A stretch of 64,000 nt of DNA from CAVSWT01 sp963777515 (GCA_963777515.1 CAVZQU010000008.1:248001-312000), one strand, 5' to 3'. Positions 8,804 to 18,291 are shown, counted from the first letter of the stretch. Numbers and translations: made by a program. The notes: generated by a model from the letters alone, not told the origin.

Positions 8804-11266
8804 CTAAATTAATTCTGTCCCTTCTGGAATTTCCGTTTCGTCGTCTTCTGAAATAACCTTAGCTATGTCTGCAATCGAGTCTCCTTCTTTCAGCCTGATT
8901 ACACGAACACCCTGTGTGTTTCTTCCCATTACTCTGATATCGGAAACACTTTGACGGATTACCATTCCCTGGGTTGAAATTATAACAAGCTCGTCACCGT
9001 CAACAACCTCCATCATTGCCATCATTTTACCAACTTTATCGCTGGTTTTAACTGTAATGACACCTTTGCCGCCTCGCCTAGTGGTTCTATAATCATTTAT
9101 ATCCGATCTTTTTCCATAGCCTTTTTCAGTTACAACAAGAATAGTATCTTTTCTCTTTATAACCAGTAATCCAACTACTTTATCTCCCTTCCCCAATCTT
9201 ACTCCGCGCACACCGGTTGCTGTTCTTCCCATATCCCGAACATCATTTTCGTGGAATCGAATTGCAAATCCGTGGTAAGTCCCAAGCACAATGTCGTTAT
9301 TTCCATCAGTCATTTTAACAGCAATAAGGCTATCGCCTTTATTTAGGTTAATCGCATTTATTCCGCCTCTTCTCACGTTACCATAAGCCGAAAGAACTGT
9401 CTTCTTTATGGTTCCCTGTTCAGTCGCCATAATTAAGTAAGCATCATCTTTGAATTCTTTAACGGTTACAAATGCCGTGATATTTTCGTCTTTTTCTTTT
9501 TCAAGAAGATTAACGATTGAGCGGCCTCTGCTTGCTCTTCCACTTTCGGGAATTTCATGAACTTTAAGCCAGTAGCATTTTCCTTTGTCAGTAAAGAATA
9601 AAATATATTGATGGGTCGATGCAATAAACATGTGTTCAATAAAATCATCTTCCTTAGTTCCTGCCCCGGTTACTCCTTTGCCCCCGCGTCCTTGTTTTCT
9701 GTATCCGCTGACTGGAAATCTTTTGATAAAACCGGAATGAGAAATTGTAACAACAACATCTTCTTCGGCTATAATGTCTTCAAGAGAAAACTCTTCATAA
9801 TTATAAATTATTTCCGTTCGTCTTGCGTCGCCGTATCTTTCTTTTATAAGAAGCAGTTCATCTTTAATTATTAAGTATCTTTTTTCTTCGCTGTCTAATA
9901 TTCCTTTTAGTTTTTCAATAAGTTTTATGACTTCTTTATATTCATCTTCTATTTTCTTTCTTTCCAGGCCCGTAAGTCTTTGCAGGCGCATATCAAGAAT
10001 TGCTTTTGCCTGTATTTCACTCAATTTGAATTTACGTATTAAGTTGTGCTTAGCGGTTTCAACATCTCTTGATTTTTTTATCGTCTCAATAACTTCATCA
10101 ATATTATCAAGAGCAATAATATAGCCTTCTAAAATATGGGCCCGGCGTTCTGCAGCATCCAACTCATACTTAGTTCTTCTTATCAGAACATTCATGCGGT
10201 GATTAATGAAATGCTGCATCACTTCATTTAACTTTAGAACTTTTGGTACTCCATTTACAAGAGCCAACATTATAACACCGAATGTGGTCTGCATTTGTGT
10301 ATGCTTAAATAATTGATTAAGCACTACTGCAGGCTGAGAATCTCGCTTCAACTCAATTACCACGCGCATTCCATCTCTATCGGATTCATCTCTTATGTTT
10401 GAAATATCATTTATCTTTCCTTCTTTAACCAGATCGGCAATTTTTTCAATAAGATTCGCTTTGTTAACCTGATAAGGCAGTTCTGTTATTACAATATTCT
10501 CTTTATTATTCTTTAATGTTTCTACATTTGCTTTGGCGCGTACTATTATTCTACCACGCCCCGTGGTATAAGCATCCTTTACCCCTTCGTATCCATAAAT
10601 TATTCCACCTGTTGGAAAATCCGGGGCAGTTATATATTTCATTAACTTTTCATTAGTAAGATCAGGGTGTTTAATTAAAGCAATTAAACCGTCTATAACC
10701 TCGGTTAAGTTGTGGGGCGGTATGTTTGTTGCCATTCCTACTGCGATTCCGCTGGCGCCGTTTATTAAAAGATTAGGAAGATATGAAGGCATCACCGTGG
10801 GCTCTTGAAGAGAGTCGTCAAAGTTATTGGTAAAATCCACAGTGTTTTTATCTAGGTCCCTTAAAATTTCCTCAGAAATTCTTGCCAGCCTTACTTCAGT
10901 ATATCTCATTGCGGCAGGGGAATCACCGTCAACAGAGCCAAAGTTCCCCTGCCCATCAACCAAAGGATAACGCAATGAAAAATCCTGCACCATTCTTACC
11001 ATAGAATCATAAACAGCACTGTCTCCATGAGGGTGATATTTACCTAAAACTTCACCCACAATTCTTGCAGATTTTTTATATGCTTTATTATATGCAACAC
11101 CAAGCTCATGCATTCCAAATAGAACTCTGCGGTGCACCGGTTTTAATCCGTCTCTTACATCCGGTAAAGCACGGGAGACAATAACAGACATCGAATAATC
11201 GATGTAAGAGGATTTCATTTCGTCTTCTAAAGATACCGGAATTATTTTTTCAAAAATTGTAGCCAT
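8804..11266 (-). CDS. gyrA: DNA gyrase subunit A
   Basis: The 820-residue protein opens with the breakage-reunion domain (DYSMSVIVSRALPDVRDGLK, then the quinolone-region helix KYHPHGDSAVYDS, then the active-site Tyr in AAMRYTEVRLA). The C-terminal half carries six-bladed wrapping-domain repeats, including the GyrA box KQGRGGKGVTG (about residue 520), which distinguishes gyrase from topoisomerase IV. The acidic tail is typical. With GyrB it introduces negative supercoils. It lies 27 nt downstream of gyrB in the dnaN-recF-dciA-gyrB-gyrA unit. Confidence 0.97.
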   Translation of the reverse strand: MATIFEKIIPVSLEDEMKSSYIDYSMSVIVSRALPDVRDGLKPVHRRVLFGMHELGVAYNKAYKKSARIVGEVLGKYHPHGDSAVYDSMVRMVQDFSLRYPLVDGQGNFGSVDGDSPAAMRYTEVRLARISEEILRDLDKNTVDFTNNFDDSLQEPTVMPSYLPNLLINGASGIAVGMATNIPPHNLTEVIDGLIALIKHPDLTNEKLMKYITAPDFPTGGIIYGYEGVKDAYTTGRGRIIVRAKANVETLKNNKENIVITELPYQVNKANLIEKIADLVKEGKINDISNIRDESDRDGMRVVIELKRDSQPAVVLNQLFKHTQMQTTFGVIMLALVNGVPKVLKLNEVMQHFINHRMNVLIRRTKYELDAAERRAHILEGYIIALDNIDEVIETIKKSRDVETAKHNLIRKFKLSEIQAKAILDMRLQRLTGLERKKIEDEYKEVIKLIEKLKGILDSEEKRYLIIKDELLLIKERYGDARRTEIIYNYEEFSLEDIIAEEDVVVTISHSGFIKRFPVSGYRKQGRGGKGVTGAGTKEDDFIEHMFIASTHQYILFFTDKGKCYWLKVHEIPESGRASRGRSIVNLLEKEKDENITAFVTVKEFKDDAYLIMATEQGTIKKTVLSAYGNVRRGGINAINLNKGDSLIAVKMTDGNNDIVLGTYHGFAIRFHENDVRDMGRTATGVRGVRLGKGDKVVGLLVIKRKDTILVVTEKGYGKRSDINDYRTTRRGGKGVITVKTSDKVGKMMAMMEVVDGDELVIISTQGMVIRQSVSDIRVMGRNTQGVRVIRLKEGDSIADIAKVISEDDETEIPEGTELI

Positions 11267-11293
11267 AACTTTTTGTTTTATTTAATTATAAAA

Positions 11294-13267
11294 TTACACG
11301 TCTAAGTTTCTTACATACTTAGCATTTTTTTCTATAAATTCTCTTCGCGGTTCAACAGCATCTCCCATTAATGTTTCAAATATTTTATCTGCTGTTGCTG
11401 CGCTTTCAAGTGTAACTTGAAGGACTGTTCTTGTTTCAGGATTCATAGTTGTTTCCCATAATTGCTCGGGGTTCATCTCTCCCAATCCTTTATAGCGGGA
11501 AATTGTTACCCCCTTTATAGTACCTTCTTCGATAGCCTCTTCTATATTCTCTTCTTCAATTTCTTTTCCATTTAATTTCATTCTTTTCAAAATTTCATCC
11601 CGTTCACTGTCATCAAAAGCATAATATTCCTGCTTTCCTTTTTTAACTTTATATAAAGGCGGCTGGGCAATATATACCTTCCCTGAAGTTATTAATTCAT
11701 TCATATGCCTATACAAGAACGTTAATAATAAAGTTCTTATATGGCTGCCATCGACATCAGCATCTGTCATCAAAATTATTTTTCCATATCTTGCTTTTTC
11801 ATGATTAAAGTCTGCACCAAGTCCGGCACCAATTGCAGAAATCATTGCTTTAATTTCATTGTTCTCTAAAATTTTATTCAGCTTTGCTTTTTCTACATTT
11901 AATATTTTTCCTCTTAATGGTAGTATCGCCTGAAATCTTCTATCGCGCCCTTGCTTTGCAGAACCACCGGCCGAATCACCTTCGACAATATATATTTCGC
12001 AATGTTCCGGATCCGTAATAGAACAGTCTGCAAGTTTACCGGGAAGATTCATGCTGTCAAGAGCATTTTTTCTTCTCGCCAAGTCACGAGCTTTTCTCGC
12101 TGCTTCGCGTGCTTCAGCTGCACGCGCACATTTCTCAATTATTTTTTTTCCAACAGACGGATTTTCTTCTAAATATTCAGCTAGTTTTTCTCCAACTAAC
12201 GTTTCAACCGCTGATTTTGTTTCGCTGTTTCCCAGCTTTGTCTTTGTCTGCCCTTCAAACTGAGGCTCAGCAACTTTAACTGAAATAACAGCCGTTAATC
12301 CTTCTCTAAAATCGTCGCCGGTTAAATTTATCTTTCCTTCTTTAATTAAGTTATTCTTATATGCATAGTTGTTCAAGGTTCTTGTAAGCGCGGTTTTAAA
12401 GCCAACAAGATGGGTTCCTCCTTCATGCGTATTTATATTATTCACATAAGAAAAAATATTTTCGGAATATGTGTTATTATATTGAAAAGATATTTCAATT
12501 GGAGTTCCATCCTTTTCTCCTTCAATATAAACTGGTTTGTGAAGAGACTCCCTATTTTCATCAAGGTATTTTACAAACTCTATCAAACCGCCTTTAAAAT
12601 GAAATTCTTCTTCTTCCCCGCCGTTTCTTGTGTCCGTAATTTTTATAGATATATTTTTATTTAAATAAGCAAGCTCACGCATTCTTTCTGCAAGAGTGTC
12701 AAATTTAAATTTTGTTGCTTTAAAAATTTCAGAATCAGGCATAAACGTTGTCCTCGTGCCTGCTTCGTTCTTCTTTGCTTTCCCGATTTCTATTACAGGC
12801 TTAACCGGAACACCTCGTTTATATTCCTGGAAATATATTTTTCCATCTCTTTTAACTTCTACCTTACACCATTCTGACAAAGCATTAACCACTGAAACAC
12901 CAACTCCATGTAAGCCGCCGGAGACTTTGTACGTATCCTTATCAAACTTTCCTCCGGCATGAAGAACCGTCATTACTATTTCAAGAGCCGATTTTTTTTC
13001 TATGGGGTGTATATCAACAGGTATTCCCCGCCCGTTATCTTCTACGGTTATGCTTTCATCTTTATTAATCGTAATCAAAATTTTATCTGCGTACCCTGCA
13101 AGAGCTTCATCTATACTATTGTCAACAACTTCATTAACAAGATGGTGAAACCCTCGAGTTCCTACATCACCAATATACATGGCAGGGCGTTTCCTTACTG
13201 CTTCAAGTCCTTTAAGTACATTTATATTCTTCGCACTATATTCGTTTTTGGTTTTTGATTCACTCAT
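11294..13267 (-). CDS. gyrB: DNA gyrase subunit B
   Basis: This is the 657-residue ATPase/TOPRIM subunit. Visible elements are YIGDVGTRGFHHLVNEVVDNS (N-terminal GHKL ATPase helix, given here in part), the ATP-lid GGLHGVGVSVVNALS, the TOPRIM motif IVEGDSAGGSAKQGRDR, the metal motif MTDADVDGSHIRTLL, and the C-terminal SRYKGLGEMNPEQLWETTM. The short form lacks the extra insert seen in proteobacterial GyrB. It follows dciA by about 23 nt and precedes gyrA, so both subunits are made from one transcript. Confidence 0.97.
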   Translation of the reverse strand: MSESKTKNEYSAKNINVLKGLEAVRKRPAMYIGDVGTRGFHHLVNEVVDNSIDEALAGYADKILITINKDESITVEDNGRGIPVDIHPIEKKSALEIVMTVLHAGGKFDKDTYKVSGGLHGVGVSVVNALSEWCKVEVKRDGKIYFQEYKRGVPVKPVIEIGKAKKNEAGTRTTFMPDSEIFKATKFKFDTLAERMRELAYLNKNISIKITDTRNGGEEEEFHFKGGLIEFVKYLDENRESLHKPVYIEGEKDGTPIEISFQYNNTYSENIFSYVNNINTHEGGTHLVGFKTALTRTLNNYAYKNNLIKEGKINLTGDDFREGLTAVISVKVAEPQFEGQTKTKLGNSETKSAVETLVGEKLAEYLEENPSVGKKIIEKCARAAEAREAARKARDLARRKNALDSMNLPGKLADCSITDPEHCEIYIVEGDSAGGSAKQGRDRRFQAILPLRGKILNVEKAKLNKILENNEIKAMISAIGAGLGADFNHEKARYGKIILMTDADVDGSHIRTLLLTFLYRHMNELITSGKVYIAQPPLYKVKKGKQEYYAFDDSERDEILKRMKLNGKEIEEENIEEAIEEGTIKGVTISRYKGLGEMNPEQLWETTMNPETRTVLQVTLESAATADKIFETLMGDAVEPRREFIEKNAKYVRNLDV

Positions 13268-13290
13268 ATTATACCTAATGTTGATTTTAA

Positions 13291-13578
13291 TTAAGCTGTG
13301 AGCTTAATCCATTTTATTCTTTCGTCATTAAAATATTTATTTACTTTTCTAAGGATCAATTCTTCTTTAAACTTTAATTCATTTCTCCATGCGGCATTTT
13401 CAACCTTTAAATAAAGAACCTTCTTTTCAACTTTTTTGGGTACTGCTATTTTTTCCCATTCAGGAAAAATTTTATAGAATTCAATTATTACATCAGATTC
13501 TTTTATAACTTTTCTAATTCCAGCCAACCCAGGATCGCTTTTAATTATATCCGCAATGCTTAAAAATTTTTCAGGCAT
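13291..13578 (-). CDS. DUF721/DciA-like protein
   Basis: The 95-residue protein contains the DUF721 pattern: an amphipathic N-terminal helix, then a KH-like half with LYLKVENAAWRNELKFKEELILRKVN (in part), where VENAAWRNEL is the most conserved section. DUF721 includes DciA, the ancestral helicase operator that helps load DnaB at origins. The position between recF and gyrB is the classical one for this family. It overlaps the recF stop by 8 nt. A role in helicase loading is therefore likely but inferred from family and position. Confidence 0.8.
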   Translation of the reverse strand: MPEKFLSIADIIKSDPGLAGIRKVIKESDVIIEFYKIFPEWEKIAVPKKVEKKVLYLKVENAAWRNELKFKEELILRKVNKYFNDERIKWIKLTA

Positions 13579-14685
13579 AAGCCGCTTTTCCCTGGTTAAT
13601 TTTTATTACCAAGTCTTCTTTTTCTTTAGTAAGAAAAGATAGATTTGTAAAGTCTGTTAATGTAATAAATGCTTGTCCAACGTCTCTTAAATACTCACTT
13701 ATTTTTGAAGATCTTTTTATGTCAAGCTCGCCAAAAACATCATCAAGTAAAAAAAGCGGTTTTCTTCCGGTTACTTCCTTTAAATAAAAAAACTGTGCAA
13801 ACCTTAGCACAACTTGAAATGTTTTATTTTGTCCTTGTGAACCAAATGTTTTTAAGTTCAAAGAATTTATTTCAAAAACAAAATCATCCCTGTGAGGCCC
13901 AACAAGGTTAACGGCTCTTCTAAGCTCTTCTTCTCTTTTAAATTCAAACGCTCTTCATACTTTTCTTCAACATTTTCCAATTCTTCAACACCATCTAAGA
14001 AAAAATATTTAATCTTCGGCTGTTCTTCCTGTTCCATAATTACTTTATAAGAATCTTTAATATAATCATTAAACTCATTAACAAATTTAATTCTATGCTT
14101 TATTATTTCTGTTCCAGTTTCTTTAAGCCTTTTTGTCCATGCCTCTAATTCATCAACCAGGGTGTTTCTTTTCTTTTCCTTTATCTGTGTAAGAAGAGAA
14201 GAGCGCTGACGAAGAGTTCTATTATAATCCATTAGAAAATTGAGATAGGTTTCACTCGCCTGGGAAATAATTGAGTCTACAAATTTTCTTCTATCCCCGG
14301 GCGGACCTAAAGTTATTGAGTGATCTAAAGGAGACAATATAACAACAGGAAATTTACCTATAACATCCGCATTTTTATTTATCTGCTTGTTGTTTTGAAA
14401 ATAATATTTTTTATTATCTTGCGTTGAAAAATAAATTCTTACGTTATCTGTAGTAAACTCGTTAAAAATCCCTCTCAACTCAAATTCTTTCTCGTTAAAT
14501 CTCAGCACTTCGTTTTCGTTTTTAGAATTATATCCTTTTGTTGTACATAAGTAATAGATTGCTTCTAAAATAGTTGTTTTGCCCTGCCCGTTTCCACCAA
14601 CAATATAGTTCATTTTATCAGAAAAGGTTAGCTCAGTATTTTGGTGACTTCTGAAATTCTTTAGCTGGATGGATGATAATATCAT
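13571..14685 (-). CDS. recF: DNA replication/repair protein RecF, split by one base
   Basis: Two overlapping frames together encode a full RecF. The N-terminal part (14685-13867) has FRSHQNTEL, Walker A GGNGQGKTTILEA and LGPPGDRRKFVD. The C-terminal part has LVGPHRDDF, the ABC signature region FGSQGQNKTFQVVLRFAQ and Walker B PLFLLDDVFGELD. Translation must move back one base near 13936-13942 to read LNLK then REEELRRAVNLVGPHRDD, with no residue lost. The site reads T TTA AAA G, a canonical -1 slippery heptamer, but a missing A in a four-A run explains it equally well. RecF loads RecA at gaps. The gene starts 2 nt after dnaN and overlaps dciA by 8 nt. Confidence 0.93.
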
Positions 14686-14687
14686 GC

Positions 14688-15797
14688 TTAATTGTTTAAT
14701 CGAACAGGCATTAACAACAGCATTAAGTCTTCATCTTCATTTACTTCCGTCGGTTCTATAATACATGCTTTGGTTGGTGAATGAAGCTTAAAAACAATTT
14801 CATCATTATTTACATGTGAAAGCATATCGCTTACATAAGCGGTATTAAAACCAATATCCATCGGCTCTCCTTCATATTCACATAAAATATTTTCTTTTGC
14901 ATTTGCTCCATGATCAATGTCTTCGGCCGACAATTCTAAATTATTTTTAGTTAAAGAAAACTTAACCTGCTTAGAATTAGAAGAAGAAAAAAGCATCATC
15001 CTTTTAATTGCAGAATGCAGCTCGTTGGTTTTTATTTTTAATAAGTTTTCATTCTCTAAAGGAATAACACTATTGTATGCAGGATATTTTTCTCCAATCA
15101 ATCTTGAAATAAATTCCAAGTCATCTATATGAATTGATATATTTGTTTTGCTTAAGTGTGCTGTTATTTCACTATCCGTAAGCTGCTTTGACAAAACAGA
15201 GATTGCTCTTTCAGGAACAATGTATTGCTCAACTTTTTCTGCAGTTATTTTTTTATTAATAAATTTTACTAATCTATGTCCATCGGTTGTTACAAACCTT
15301 AATCCTTCCTCGGTAAATTCAAAGAGAGTTCCTGTCATTGCGGGACGCATATCCTCTTTGCTCATGGCAAAAGATGTTTGGTCTATAGCTTTCTTTAGTT
15401 CGGAGCCGCTTATTTTTATTTCTTTTTCAGTCGTTATTTTAGGAATTTCCGGAAAGTCTTCAGGTGAGGAGAATCCAATATTATATACCCCGTTATCTGT
15501 TTTAAGTTTTATCTTTGAATCAGACTCTATCTCAAAATTTATTTGTGTATCCCCTAATGATCTAATTATATCAAATAAGAGCCGTGCAGGGATAACCATT
15601 TTTTGGCTGCCGTTTGAAGTAATATTTATTGATGCCCTTAATGCAATTTCTAAATCTGTTGCTGTAACCGAAACTTCTCCTTCTTTAATATCAAAGAGAA
15701 AATTTTCTAAAATCGGCATAGGTGTTCGAGTGGGAACAGCAGGGATTATTTTGGATAAAAGCTTTTCAAGAAGCTTACTGTTTACTTTGAATTCCAT
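14688..15797 (-). CDS. dnaN: DNA polymerase III beta subunit (sliding clamp)
   Basis: At 369 residues the protein has the three-domain clamp layout. Recognisable pieces are the N-terminal MEFKVNSKLLEKLLSKIIPA, the MPILENFLFDI strand, FEFTEEGLRFVTTDGHRLV in the middle domain, and the C-terminal LLMPVRLNN tail, matching the usual LMPMRL ending that lines the partner-binding pocket. It encircles DNA and tethers the replicase. It is the first gene of the minus-strand dnaN-recF-dciA-gyrB-gyrA unit. Its upstream side faces the AT-rich region at 15.8-16.8 kb rather than dnaA. Confidence 0.97.
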   Translation of the reverse strand: MEFKVNSKLLEKLLSKIIPAVPTRTPMPILENFLFDIKEGEVSVTATDLEIALRASINITSNGSQKMVIPARLLFDIIRSLGDTQINFEIESDSKIKLKTDNGVYNIGFSSPEDFPEIPKITTEKEIKISGSELKKAIDQTSFAMSKEDMRPAMTGTLFEFTEEGLRFVTTDGHRLVKFINKKITAEKVEQYIVPERAISVLSKQLTDSEITAHLSKTNISIHIDDLEFISRLIGEKYPAYNSVIPLENENLLKIKTNELHSAIKRMMLFSSSNSKQVKFSLTKNNLELSAEDIDHGANAKENILCEYEGEPMDIGFNTAYVSDMLSHVNNDEIVFKLHSPTKACIIEPTEVNEDEDLMLLLMPVRLNN

Positions 15798-15907
15798 CTA
15801 TTTTTTTCTCCAATTGAAGCATCAAAAAATAATAAAACTCCATACTAATCTCAATTAAATTTGTGGTAAGAAGCACTTAAAAATAAAAGCTTATTGAGGG
15901 TTATTAT

Positions 15908-15947
15908 AGATTAAAATAAAAAAGCCAGTATTAGTTTTACTGGCTTT
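15908..15947 (-). terminator. Intrinsic terminator
   Basis: AAAGCCAGT (15921-15929) and ACTGGCTTT (15939-15947) form a 9-bp stem with a 9-nt loop. Read on the minus strand, the stem is followed by a T-rich run (TTTTATTTTAATC). It lies about 30 nt after the small lipoprotein gene at 15980. Confidence 0.75.
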
Positions 15948-15979
15948 GTAAAATATTTTTTTAATGTAACAAACCTCGT

Positions 15980-16378
15980 TTACAGCGGAACAGAATACCC
16001 CCCTGATAAATCCTCGCTGCTTGACATAGTTGCATATAGTTGATAAACATTATTTATATAAGTGCTTGAAAAAATGATTAAAACTTTTGTTCCTGCACTT
16101 ATTGTAATTTCTCCTGATACATCTCCACTTGCAGTAGCGGAAGTAGCGCCTGCCGGAATATCATAAGTAGTAGCATAAGTATATACACCATTTTTAATTG
16201 CATCAACTGTTACTGTTTTTCCAGCTGGAACGATCACCTCGGCACCTCTAAAATTAATTCTTAAGGCACCTGCTGCAATATTTTTAAATACTACCCTGCT
16301 TTCTAACTTTGAAGTACAACCTGCAAAGAGAAAAGCTATTAGCAAAAAAAACGGTAAATACTTTATATATTTATTCAT
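15980..16378 (-). CDS. Small predicted lipoprotein
   Basis: The 132-residue protein has a lipoprotein signal peptide: charged start, hydrophobic FFLLIAFLF, then lipobox AGC, which would place the mature Cys near residue 21 for lipidation. The mature part is beta-rich with many small residues (AGALRINFRGAEVIVPAGKTV), like a compact beta-sandwich in the periplasm or on the cell surface. I recognise no family. It has its own terminator downstream and a long AT-rich gap upstream, so it appears to be a single-gene transcript. Confidence 0.7.
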   Translation of the reverse strand: MNKYIKYLPFFLLIAFLFAGCTSKLESRVVFKNIAAGALRINFRGAEVIVPAGKTVTVDAIKNGVYTYATTYDIPAGATSATASGDVSGEITISAGTKVLIIFSSTYINNVYQLYATMSSSEDLSGGYSVPL

Positions 16379-16786
16379 TATAGAAACCTCTTTTGAAGTT
16401 TTATATGTAATTCCTATAAGAACTTAAAACAACGACGTTTAAAAGTTACTTTAATTTATTTTAATAATCAATAAGATTTACATACTATACAAATACTTTA
16501 CCAACACACTATTAATAATTAATATATATATTTTAAATATTAATAGTTATAATAAGGGTGTGGATATGTTAATATTACTTAAAAAGAGTAAAATATACGG
16601 TTAAGTTCTCTTTTTAATATAAAATAAATGTTAATAAGTATTAAAAAAAATAAGTTATCAACAAACTGTTGATTCGTTGGATTTAATTAACAACTTGTTG
16701 TATGAATTAATAACAATTTATAAACAAATAAATATTTAAAAATAAAACGGCTCACAAAAAAAATATTTTTTTGTGAGCCATTAAAA
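16379..16786. other. AT-rich intergenic region with DnaA-box-like sites
   Basis: This 408-bp gap is extremely AT-rich around 16500-16740. It holds TGTGGATAT (16559-16567, one mismatch to a DnaA box), TTATCAACA (16655-16663) and TTATAAACA (16728-16736). It also has the perfect inverted repeat ATCAACA-AAC-TGTTGAT (16658-16674) and the 12-mer TTAACAACTTGT (16687-16698) shared with the dnaA upstream region. The right end contains the terminator of the next gene. It could be origin DNA displaced together with dnaN, but ordinary promoter DNA is possible. Confidence 0.35.
16749..16779 (-). terminator. Long perfect hairpin terminator
   Basis: GGCTCACAAAAAAA pairs with TTTTTTTGTGAGCC across a very short loop, giving a 14-bp stem. 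Read on the minus strand it is followed by GTTTTATTTTTAAA. It lies directly after the lipoprotein gene that ends at 16787. Confidence 0.75.
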
Positions 16787-17230
16787 CTATTGAACCGTAC
16801 AGTTAGCTGATGCAGTAAAAGCAGTCCCTTGTTGATTATCTAAATTTCCATTTATTGTGAAATTCCATTGTTGCCCTTGGGTAATTTGCCCTTGATTAAC
16901 AAGATCCGTAACATCTATATCTACGGAGTTATTAGCATCAGAAGTTAAGTTAACATTAACACGCTCATTGTTAACGCCTGCTGCTGCACAATTGGCTATA
17001 ATTTCCGTCATATAAACAGTTGTTGATGGAACAAAATCAAAATAATAGTTTCCCTGATATTGTATAAATTGTGCCTGAACGGTTACATTTCCGGTATTTC
17101 CGCCTCCAGTTCCTAAACCACCGCCAATTGTTCCTAAACTTCCGGTAGGATTTGTAGAATTATCACTTTTATTGCATCCCCACAAAAGAAACAAGAAGGA
17201 AAAGAAAATAATTATTTTTATTGTTTTCAT
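16787..17230 (-). CDS. Predicted lipoprotein
   Basis: The 147-residue protein begins with a signal peptide (KTIKIIIFFSFLFLLWGC) whose Cys at about residue 19 is the lipidation site. A Ser/Thr/Asn/Gly-rich linker (SDNSTNPTGSLGTIGGGLG) leads to a beta-rich domain of about 95 residues with two Cys that could form a disulfide (NCAAAGVN and the terminal ANCTVQ). I recognise no family. A long hairpin terminator follows. It lies 22 nt downstream of the barrel gene at 17253 and is probably co-transcribed with it, so both may belong to the envelope. Confidence 0.68.
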   Translation of the reverse strand: MKTIKIIIFFSFLFLLWGCNKSDNSTNPTGSLGTIGGGLGTGGGNTGNVTVQAQFIQYQGNYYFDFVPSTTVYMTEIIANCAAAGVNNERVNVNLTSDANNSVDIDVTDLVNQGQITQGQQWNFTINGNLDNQQGTAFTASANCTVQ

Positions 17231-17252
17231 TTTTACCCTCCGAAAATCATTT

Positions 17253-17921
17253 TTATATTAATCTGAACTTAACAGAAGCGGTTGCTTGTATTGTTAATAT
17301 TCTTGCCGAAAAATCGGATATTATTTTTGTTATTCCATATTCAAAACCAAGTTGGGGAGTAAGTGTAACTAAAGGGCTAAGAACAATATCGTATCCTGCA
17401 CCGCCTTTAAGAGCAAATCTAACCAAAGTGTTTTTTAAAGATGATTTTGATTTAGTAGTTCCATCTTGAAAAGTAACCTGGTTGTTTGCGGATTTTACAG
17501 TAGTTTCGGTTGACCCTTCCACATTAAAGCCCGCACCGAAACCAGTAATAAAATAAAAACCACTTGCTGGAATTTTTAACTTTAGTAAAGGTTCAATTAC
17601 AAAGTATGCTAGACTTAGCGACTGGTCTACAGTATAACTTATATTTTGAGTTGTTCCTTCGGTGGAATTTGAACCACTTCTATTGTCATAAAATTGTAAA
17701 TTAGTTATTAAACCAATAGTTGGAGTAAAAGACATATCTACAGTGGCGCCGATAAGCATTCCCAAACCATTCATTGATTCATCTAAGTCAGATCCGGAGA
17801 TAAGATTAAAATTCATACCTGTATTTGCCCCAACTTGCAGTCTAAATTGAGCCAAACCGTTTTGTGAAAAAAGTAAAAAAATGATGAGAAAAAGGGATGA
17901 AACAAAATGAAACTTTTTCAT
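17253..17921 (-). CDS. Outer-membrane beta-barrel protein (PorT-like)
   Basis: The 222-residue protein has a cleavable signal peptide (FHFVSSLFLIIFLLFSQNGLAQ) and then alternating amphipathic strands such as LQVGANTGMNFNLISG, FYFITGFGAGFNVEG and RFALKGGAGYDIVLSP. It ends in a strand with aromatic or large terminal residues (ATASVKFRLI). This is the outer_membrane beta-barrel (OMP_b-brl/PorT-like) pattern common in Bacteroidota. Its partner is probably the lipoprotein gene 22 nt downstream. The substrate, if any, is unknown. Confidence 0.75.
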   Translation of the reverse strand: MKKFHFVSSLFLIIFLLFSQNGLAQFRLQVGANTGMNFNLISGSDLDESMNGLGMLIGATVDMSFTPTIGLITNLQFYDNRSGSNSTEGTTQNISYTVDQSLSLAYFVIEPLLKLKIPASGFYFITGFGAGFNVEGSTETTVKSANNQVTFQDGTTKSKSSLKNTLVRFALKGGAGYDIVLSPLVTLTPQLGFEYGITKIISDFSARILTIQATASVKFRLI

Positions 17922-18291
17922 AGAGACCTCCTAGTTATGTAAAGTTAAGTAGTTAAATAAAATATTCTAGTGATTGAATATTAATGCGTAAAAAAGAACG
18001 GAAATAGTTCACACAAAAGGAAAAGAAAATTATTTTTTTGAACTCCCAAATTTTACTATGGGGATTGTAAAATTTTATTAAATCATTTATTCCCTTAACG
18101 TCCCTTCAAATAAGAAATTGATAGGATTAGGATAGACAATATAAATTGAAGAAACACTACGCAATCCTGTAGTTTTTAAAACTATTTAATGCATAATATC
18201 TTTCATTATATTAAAAGAAACAGAAGGATTTTCTTTTAATTAAAAAGAGTTAGAATAACAGAAAAGCAAGGGGTAAATATCTAAAAAATAA
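17922..18291. other. Intergenic region, no feature seen
   Basis: This 370-bp AT-rich stretch lies between hemL and the barrel gene. I see no convincing ORF, RNA fold or repeat. It should contain the barrel-lipoprotein promoter and the end of the hemL transcript. Confidence 0.4.

Noticed and set aside
12051..13258. Several plus-strand ORFs opposite gyrB
   Set aside because: All are shadows of gyrB, whose motifs are complete on the minus strand.
15148..15858. Long plus-strand ORF of 236 codons opposite dnaN
   Set aside because: It lies wholly antisense to a clear dnaN, has no recognisable domain, and its Ser/Ile/Phe-rich make-up is what the complement of an AT-rich gene gives.
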